A DNA stretch of 64,000 nt from Gracilinema caldarium. Lineage in GTDB: Bacteria > Spirochaetota > Spirochaetia > Treponematales > Breznakiellaceae. The stretch is from positions 62,001 through 126,000 of the forward strand of contig NZ_JAJUHW010000003.1 of assembly GCF_029265695.1 (NCBI RefSeq), read 5' to 3'. A model generated the notes under the pieces. That model did no database searches, was not told the origin of the DNA, and saw nothing but the letters and a program-made list of their open reading frames with translations. This document shows, in pieces, positions 59,195 to 64,000 of this stretch. Numbering within the stretch: position 1 is the stretch's first letter; each line of letters starts with the position of its first letter. The position numbers and the translations under genes were made by a program.

Positions 59195-60117
59195 GCTGCG
59201 TCTCCTATAAGGGAAGCGATAAGGGCCATACGGACATACATGCCGTATTTTGCTTGGGCAAAGTAGGCTGCCCGGGGGTCAGCGTCGACCTCCATGGCGA
59301 TTTCGTTCACCCGCGGCAGGGGGTGCAGGACGATGAGGTCCTTTTTTGCGTTTTTTAGTTTTTCGTTGTCCAGGATGTAAAAGTCCTTGAGCCTGATGTA
59401 GTCCTCTTCGTTAAAGAACCGTTCCCGCTGGACCCGGGTCATGTAGAGTACATCCAGGTCGCCCATGACCGACTCGAGCCGGTCAGTTTCCCGGTATTCT
59501 ATGTTATTCCGGGCGAGGGCTCCGTTTTTAATGTACTCGGGGATTTTTAGTTCCTGGGGGGAGATGAACACCATACGGTTGTTGCGGTAGCGGGCCAGGG
59601 TTTCCGCCAGAGAATGGACCGTCCTGCCGAAGCGCAGGTCCCCGCAGAAGCCTATGGTTAAGCCTTCGGTGGAACCCCGCAGCTGGCGGATGGTAAGCAG
59701 ATCCGTCAGGGTCTGGGTGGGGTGATGATGGCCCCCGTCGCCTGCATTGACTACCGGGATTGAGGAATAGCGGGAAGCGAGGAGGGCTGCGCCTTCTTTG
59801 GGGTTCCGCATGACGATCATATCCGCGTAGGCTGCCACGGTTCGGATCGTGTCCGCTAGGCTTTCTCCCTTGGCCACTGAACTGGAGGAAGGTTCTGCGA
59901 AACCGAGGCAGGAGCCTCCGAGCCTGAGCATGGCGGCTTCAAAACTAAGCCGGGTTCTCGTGCTGGGCTCGAAAAAGAGGGTGGCGAGAATTTTTCCCCG
60001 GCATAGATCCCGGTAGTGCAATGGGTCCTTTTGGATACGCTGGGCCAGCGAAAAAAGGTCCTCCAATTCCGTTAATTGCAGATCCTGCGGATCCACCAGA
60101 TGTCTGCCTTGCAGCAT
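59188..60117 (-). CDS. pyrB: Aspartate carbamoyltransferase catalytic chain
   Basis: PyrB condenses carbamoyl phosphate with aspartate. Carbamoyl-phosphate loop [13 protein letters not shown] (48-60), HHPTQTL and [12 protein letters not shown] are present. The start at 60117 has GGGAGGAG just upstream and lies 11 nt after the leader-peptide stop. First structural gene of the pyr operon. Confidence 0.93.
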   Translation of the reverse strand: MLQGRHLVDPQDLQLTELEDLFSLAQRIQKDPLHYRDLCRGKILATLFFEPSTRTRLSFEAAMLRLGGSCLGFAEPSSSSVAKGESLADTIRTVAAYADMIVMRNPKEGAALLASRYSSIPVVNAGDGGHHHPTQTLTDLLTIRQLRGSTEGLTIGFCGDLRFGRTVHSLAETLARYRNNRMVFISPQELKIPEYIKNGALARNNIEYRETDRLESVMGDLDVLYMTRVQRERFFNEEDYIRLKDFYILDNEKLKNAKKDLIVLHPLPRVNEIAMEVDADPRAAYFAQAKYGMYVRMALIASLIGDAAC

Positions 60118-60128
60118 GGGCTCCTCCC

Positions 60129-60299
60129 TTAAACCGGTTCTTTTCTGTTCCAGCCGGTAACGCTCATAGTAAATGGGCAAAAAAAAGCCGCCCTGACAGG
60201 GCGGCTAGAAAAAACGATGAAAAGGGCCGGAAAGAAATTCCCGCCCCGCTGGGGCAAAGCATTATTGCCATGCAACGCTGTTTTGTTTTGTCGGTGCAT
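60129..60299 (-). CDS. pyr operon leader peptide
   Basis: A 56-codon ORF that starts after GGGAGGGG and runs through the pause hairpin, a U-rich tract and the attenuator stem, ending 11 nt before pyrB. Its sequence ([16 protein letters not shown] at the start) has no expected function; translation itself is the regulatory event, as in the E. coli pyrBI leader. It is supported by the ribosome site and layout, not by protein similarity. Confidence 0.65.
   Translation of the reverse strand: MHRQNKTALHGNNALPQRGGNFFPALFIVFSSRPVRAAFFCPFTMSVTGWNRKEPV
60179..60206 (-). terminator. Attenuator of the pyr operon
   Basis: On the minus strand AGCCGCCCT, loop GTC, AGGGCGGCT and eight T, about 62 nt before the pyrB ATG. 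It lies inside the leader ORF. Confidence 0.88.
60205..60255 (-). promoter_or_regulatory. Pause hairpin and U-rich tract of pyr leader
   Basis: On the minus strand GCCCC-AGC-GGGGC (60243-60255) followed by repeated short T runs (TTTCTTT, CCCTTTTC, GTTTTTTC) down to the attenuator stem. In E. coli such a tract slows RNA polymerase when UTP is scarce and lets the ribosome catch up. Confidence 0.55.
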
Positions 60300-60364
60300 C
60301 CTGCTTCCCCTCCCGGTTTGTAATTGGCGGGATGCTATCACAAAGAATATATTTTGCGCAAGTC

Positions 60365-62446
60365 CTAAATTTTAAATTTTACCACCAGGGACTCAAGCTC
60401 TTTAATGGATTGGGCGTTAGAGGTACTCAAATTGCTGATATGCTCCATAGCCTGGACAATTTCAAGCGACCCTTGGGCGTTTTCCTGAGATGCCTGTTCA
60501 ATCTCCTGTGTCCCCTTCATAACCCGGCTCATTTCATCTAAAATAGATTGGCTTCCGATGCGAATTTCTTCCGAGCCGGAGCGGATTTCCGCGGTAATCT
60601 GGTTCAGTTCTTTCATGGCTACCAGTACCTGCTGGGAGCCCTGCTGCTGTTCTTCCATGGCGTTTTTAATTTCAATTTCCTGGTTGCCCACCTTTCTAAT
60701 GCCTTCAAACACATTGTCGAATTTCTTTTGGGCCTCTGCGGTCGAACTTACTGCCTGGTCAATTAAGGATTTGACATTATGCAAAACCTGGGTAATGGTT
60801 TTGCTCTGTTCGTTGGCATTTTCTGCCAGCTCGCGGATTTCCTCGGCTACCACGGCAAAGCCCTTGCCGGCGTCCCCCGCATGGGCTGCTTCTATGGCGG
60901 CATTCATGGAAAGCAGGTTTGTCTGGCTTGCGATATTGGCAATGATGGTGTTGGCCTCGAGCATTCCTTCGCTGGCCTGGTCAATGTTTTGGATGAGGCT
61001 TTCTACATTGTTAAGGAGTTCCTTGCCCGCATCAGAATCTTTGCCCAGGGTCATAATATTTTCGTAGTTTCGGATAGCCGTCTGGGCCACCGCATTGATG
61101 TTGGCTACCATCTCTTCTATGGCGCTGGAAGCCTCAGTAAGGTTTGTCGCCTGGGTTTCAATCATCTGGAGGAATGATTTGATGTTCCGGTTAATCTGTT
61201 CTACCGTAGCTAAGGTCTCGCTGACTCCCGCGGATTGGCTCACCAGCCGGTCCTTAATATCCTCCGTATTGCCGGAAATTTGTTTTGCAGAACTCGCTGC
61301 TTCGGTAGTGTTGGCCTGCAATTCATCACCCAGGAGGCGCATCTGGTCAACAATGTTCCGTACCGAACTGACAATGCTGTGAATGAGATCCAGGAACTGG
61401 TTCAGATTGTTTCCCATTTCGCCCAGTTCGTCGTTGGTGATGATGGTAAGCCGCCGGGTCAGGTCCCCTTCGCCCCGGGCTAAATCTTCGATAGCGTTTC
61501 TGGTTTCCCGAACGGGTTTACTGATGATACGGCCAATAAAATAAATTAAGAGGGCGATAATAAGGGCAAGCCCGATAAACGAAAGAACAACCACGAGAAT
61601 AGTAGCCTGTACAGGGCGGATAAAGTCTGCTTCTGGAATGGCTACGAGATAACTCCAGCCCTGGACTGCAGAGAGGGGAGCCCAGAACGCATGGTACTCT
61701 TCTCCTCCTGCTGTCCGGTAGGTTCCTGAGCCTTCTTTGCCTGCAACCATGTCCTGGGCTAAGCTCTGAAGTCCCCGGTATCCTGCTTCATCAGCTTTCA
61801 GCAGATTGAGCTTCATCCGAATTTGGGAATCTGGGTGGTAGACCACCATTCCTTTGTTGTCCACCAGCATTGCAATTCCATTTAACCCAGTTTCGCTTGA
61901 AAAATAGTGGGCTAAGCTTTGCAGGCTTAACACAAGGCCCACCGCTCCATTTGCTTTGTCCCTGCCACGGTCCTTTATGGCTGCTGCAACTACAATCACC
62001 GGATTTCCGCTTGTTTTGGATATAATTGCATTGCTTACCGTAACCGCTTTATTTAAGTAAAAAATGTCCTGGTAATAATCGTGGTCATTTACCTGGGCCT
62101 GCTGGCCCTCTAAGGTCATAGTTTTGCCTGAAGGTTCGATCAGTAAGGTAGATTCAAGATTAGTGTCATAGGTTTTCTCTTCCTGAAATGCTTCTTTTGC
62201 CCATTCCCACACCATGGATGAAATTCTACTTTCCCGGGCAAGCTGCTGGGATCGCATTTTATAGTTATCAAAAATAATATCGATGGTATGGGCCGTATTT
62301 TTTGCCATGCTGCGGGCAGATGATTCTATGAGTCCATTGGTGCTTTTGCTTGTGGTTACCGATGCTATACCTGCATTTACAATAAGGATAAGAATGAGCG
62401 GAAGCAGCAGCATAAGGTATAATTTTTGCTGTAATCCGATTTTCAT
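60365..62446 (-). CDS. Methyl-accepting chemotaxis protein
   Basis: A 693-residue chemoreceptor. One N-terminal membrane segment, a periplasmic double Cache-like ligand domain (residues 40-280, with [12 protein letters not shown]), a second segment (285-310), HAMP, and a cytoplasmic signalling domain with the tip [19 protein letters not shown] and [22 protein letters not shown]. Ligands for such domains are often amino acids or organic acids; none is readable. AAGGAG precedes the ATG. Confidence 0.93.
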   Translation of the reverse strand: MKIGLQQKLYLMLLLPLILILIVNAGIASVTTSKSTNGLIESSARSMAKNTAHTIDIIFDNYKMRSQQLARESRISSMVWEWAKEAFQEEKTYDTNLESTLLIEPSGKTMTLEGQQAQVNDHDYYQDIFYLNKAVTVSNAIISKTSGNPVIVVAAAIKDRGRDKANGAVGLVLSLQSLAHYFSSETGLNGIAMLVDNKGMVVYHPDSQIRMKLNLLKADEAGYRGLQSLAQDMVAGKEGSGTYRTAGGEEYHAFWAPLSAVQGWSYLVAIPEADFIRPVQATILVVVLSFIGLALIIALLIYFIGRIISKPVRETRNAIEDLARGEGDLTRRLTIITNDELGEMGNNLNQFLDLIHSIVSSVRNIVDQMRLLGDELQANTTEAASSAKQISGNTEDIKDRLVSQSAGVSETLATVEQINRNIKSFLQMIETQATNLTEASSAIEEMVANINAVAQTAIRNYENIMTLGKDSDAGKELLNNVESLIQNIDQASEGMLEANTIIANIASQTNLLSMNAAIEAAHAGDAGKGFAVVAEEIRELAENANEQSKTITQVLHNVKSLIDQAVSSTAEAQKKFDNVFEGIRKVGNQEIEIKNAMEEQQQGSQQVLVAMKELNQITAEIRSGSEEIRIGSQSILDEMSRVMKGTQEIEQASQENAQGSLEIVQAMEHISNLSTSNAQSIKELESLVVKFKI

Positions 62447-62559
62447 ATATAGCTCCTTGCAAAGTCTGTTTTGAGATGGACCGCTCTGAGATGTATTTGC
62501 TGATTATGACAATAATAGGTATATTTGTAGTGATTTACAAGGGTGTAAGGAGGTGCAAT

Positions 62560-63102
62560 ATGATACTTTCGGCTATAGAACAGCGGCGAGCCCGTCGGGC
62601 TCTCAGCCCAGAACCCCTCGATGAGCAGGCGGTGCAGGAAATCCTGGTTGCCGGTACCTTGGCGCCTTCCTGTTACAACAACCAGCCATGGCACCTGGTC
62701 CCAGTTCAGGGTGAAGCCCTGCTTTCGCTTCATGAAGCACTGGCGGAAGGCAATAGCTGGGCAAAAAAAGCACCCCTTATTATAGTCCTGGCTGCACGGG
62801 CCTGCGACGATTGCCGGCTGGACGAGGGCCGCGACTATGCTCACTTTGACCTTGGCCTCTGCGCCATGAACATGATGATCCAGGCAACCCATGTGGGGCT
62901 CATCGCCCATCCTATCGCGGGCTTTAACCCCAAAAAGGTCAGAACTGTCTTAGGGATCCCCAAGGATTACGATGTGGTCACCCTTCTTGTGGTCGGAAAG
63001 CCCGGTTCTCCGGAAGGTCTTGAGCCATGGCAAATGAAGTCCGAAACTGCCATTCGTGAACGGAAAGACCTGGCCCAGGTGGTGCATTACAACAAATGGT
63101 AA
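62560..63102 (+). CDS. Nitroreductase-family protein
   Basis: An FMN-binding nitroreductase-family protein of 180 residues with AIEQRRARRALSPEP as the phosphate-binding start, TLAPSCYNNQPWHLV, and GLIAHPIAGFNP. Shorter forms of this type reduce quinones or nitro compounds; some are in cofactor metabolism. The ATG at 62560 with AAGGAGGT upstream is chosen over an earlier frame start at 62476. Confidence 0.85.
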   Translation: MILSAIEQRRARRALSPEPLDEQAVQEILVAGTLAPSCYNNQPWHLVPVQGEALLSLHEALAEGNSWAKKAPLIIVLAARACDDCRLDEGRDYAHFDLGLCAMNMMIQATHVGLIAHPIAGFNPKKVRTVLGIPKDYDVVTLLVVGKPGSPEGLEPWQMKSETAIRERKDLAQVVHYNKW

Positions 63103-63107
63103 TTTCT

Positions 63108-63878
63108 TCACGAAAAGATAAACCGCAGGGTAACCGAGTTTTCATCCGCTGTAGATGAAACGGTTGCCTTGCTCCCGGTTAAATATAAGGAGATAGAAGG
63201 CCTGTCGATATTCAGATTAAAAAGTTTTTCGCTTTGAATGATTATATCTATCTCCCCTTTCCCCTGTGATGAAATCCAAAACTGGTAATGTCCCAATTGG
63301 GAAGAGAGCTCTTCGAATAGTTCATTAATTCCCAAAAGCAGCGGAACAATTTCTTCCAACGTGTATTGTACCGTATCCTGAATGTCCAGGTTTTCTTTAG
63401 CAACAGGAATATGTCGATAAGAAAAAAAGTGTTCGAGCACTGGCTGTAAGGGTATCTGACGATAATTAGCGAAGGTATACACAAGGTCATGAATTGCACT
63501 GAGGGCGTAGAGCTTATCAAGAATACGATCCTTGGCTATTTCAGTTAATCCCTGTTCTCCGGTTTCTAGATTGATGATACTAATCACATTCTGCAGATTG
63601 TTTTTTATTCGGTGATGCAATTCCCGCATGACCGAGTCTTTTAAATCAATCGTTTGCTTAAGCTCTCCAATCACCTCATTTTTTTGGTTTATCTCTTTTC
63701 TAACAAGAAAAAACAGCATGAGCCCCGTAACGAGTACATAGGCAAACCCTTTAAATTGGGATAAACGGACAAGGGTCTCCACATCCAGATTCAGTATCGC
63801 CAGTGCTGCATCCGAAAAAAAGATCCAGAGAGATGCGACGAAAATGTATATTATTGAAATTCGGAGGGCTTCTTTCAT
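63108..63878 (-). CDS. HisKA_2-type sensor kinase with degenerate ATPase domain
   Basis: The protein has two N-terminal membrane segments with LWIFFSDAAL, then a HisKA_2 dimerisation region with RELHHRIKNNLQNV, the phospho-acceptor His of the family. The region that should hold the ATPase is short: GINELFEELSSQLGH keeps part of the N box, but no DNGxG or GxGLG motif is visible. It may work as a phosphotransfer partner or a dead kinase. 256 residues. Confidence 0.75.
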   Translation of the reverse strand: MKEALRISIIYIFVASLWIFFSDAALAILNLDVETLVRLSQFKGFAYVLVTGLMLFFLVRKEINQKNEVIGELKQTIDLKDSVMRELHHRIKNNLQNVISIINLETGEQGLTEIAKDRILDKLYALSAIHDLVYTFANYRQIPLQPVLEHFFSYRHIPVAKENLDIQDTVQYTLEEIVPLLLGINELFEELSSQLGHYQFWISSQGKGEIDIIIQSEKLFNLNIDRPSISLYLTGSKATVSSTADENSVTLRFIFS

Positions 63879-63928
63879 AGTCTCTTATCAATTTATAGTA
63901 GATGAGTATGATGATTTCCAGCAAAATT

Positions 63929-63936
63929 GATATAAT
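63929..63936 (+). promoter_or_regulatory. Extended -10 promoter before last gene
   Basis: TG-A-TATAAT, an extended -10 box with a perfect hexamer (63931-63936), 16 nt upstream of the ATG. No good -35 is seen, as is common for extended -10 promoters. Confidence 0.5.
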
Positions 63937-63952
63937 TAAAACGGAGGTGTAT

Positions 63953-64000
63953 ATGAATATTAAAAAAATACTTGCCTTATTAGTGGTGGTGCTTACTCTT
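63953..64000 (+). CDS. Exported or membrane protein, N-terminal fragment
   Basis: The first 16 codons of a gene that leaves the window: MNIKKILALLVVVLTL, a signal-peptide-like start, preceded by GGAGGTG and an extended -10 promoter. The product cannot be named. Confidence 0.55.
   Translation, partial: MNIKKILALLVVVLTL

Noticed and set aside
1-64000. CRISPR arrays, tRNA or rRNA genes, transposases, integrases
   Set aside because: None were found on reading; no spaced direct repeats or recombinase motifs were noticed.

Overview
The window looks like chromosomal DNA of a spirochaete close to Treponema or Spirochaeta. This rests on moderate GC content, many lipoproteins ending in a relaxed lipobox, the adenylate-cyclase/2TM protein, HPr with an HPr kinase, and an NtrY/NtrC pair next to lexA. 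No rRNA, tRNA, CRISPR array, insertion sequence or prophage was seen. Gene density is high and most genes sit in short operons with ATGA-type overlaps.

Layout. 1-7.7 kb: envelope lipoproteins, an amino-acid ABC substrate-binding protein and permease coupled to a SAM hydrolase-family gene, a secreted START-like protein, a TraB protein, a DHH phosphoesterase and a TPR lipoprotein. 7.8-19.3 kb: a membrane-anchored unknown, a histidine phosphatase, an unusual GatB-like/asparaginase-like fusion, a glycoside hydrolase, then ppx-ppk-rlmI-like genes (polyphosphate turnover and rRNA methylation). 19.2-29.1 kb, minus strand: mntP, a polyprenyl diphosphate synthase, an NDH-2 fused to a DoxX-like membrane domain, and a six-gene run hprK-ptsH-ntrY-ntrC-lexA-holA. 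29.2-37 kb: rex-serC-serA behind a strong promoter with a Rex-like operator, a lytic transglycosylase, a GH5 enzyme, and a lipoprotein/HEAT-protein pair. 37-43.4 kb: a ptsN-like IIA, a structured RNA candidate, an RRM protein with a hairpin-rich leader, radA, a class III cyclase with two 2TM domains, and a response regulator. 43.4-54 kb: a B12/radical-SAM protein, ptsI, der, a MerR regulator, an Rsm22-like methyltransferase, an RluA-type pseudouridine synthase, and an MFS-HEAT fusion. 54.1-60.3 kb: a complete-looking pyrBI-C-F-K-D-E operon behind a leader-peptide attenuator. 60.4-64 kb: a chemoreceptor, a nitroreductase, a sensor kinase with a degenerate ATPase region, and the start of one more gene.

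The PTS parts (hprK, ptsH, a IIA protein, ptsI) occur without any sugar permease, which suggests a regulatory phosphorelay. The strongest leads are: (1) the GatB-like plus asparaginase-like single polypeptide, in which residues expected at both active sites are replaced; (2) a pyrBI-type attenuator with leader ORF, pause hairpin, U-rich tract and terminator; (3) a roughly 328-nt free-standing structured RNA with its own promoter and terminator; (4) a repeated arrangement in which a promoter -10 box lies 6-8 nt before the ATG with no Shine-Dalgarno, implying leaderless mRNAs for at least eight genes.

All functional names come from reading motifs by eye. No database search was run, and alignments to family members are from memory.
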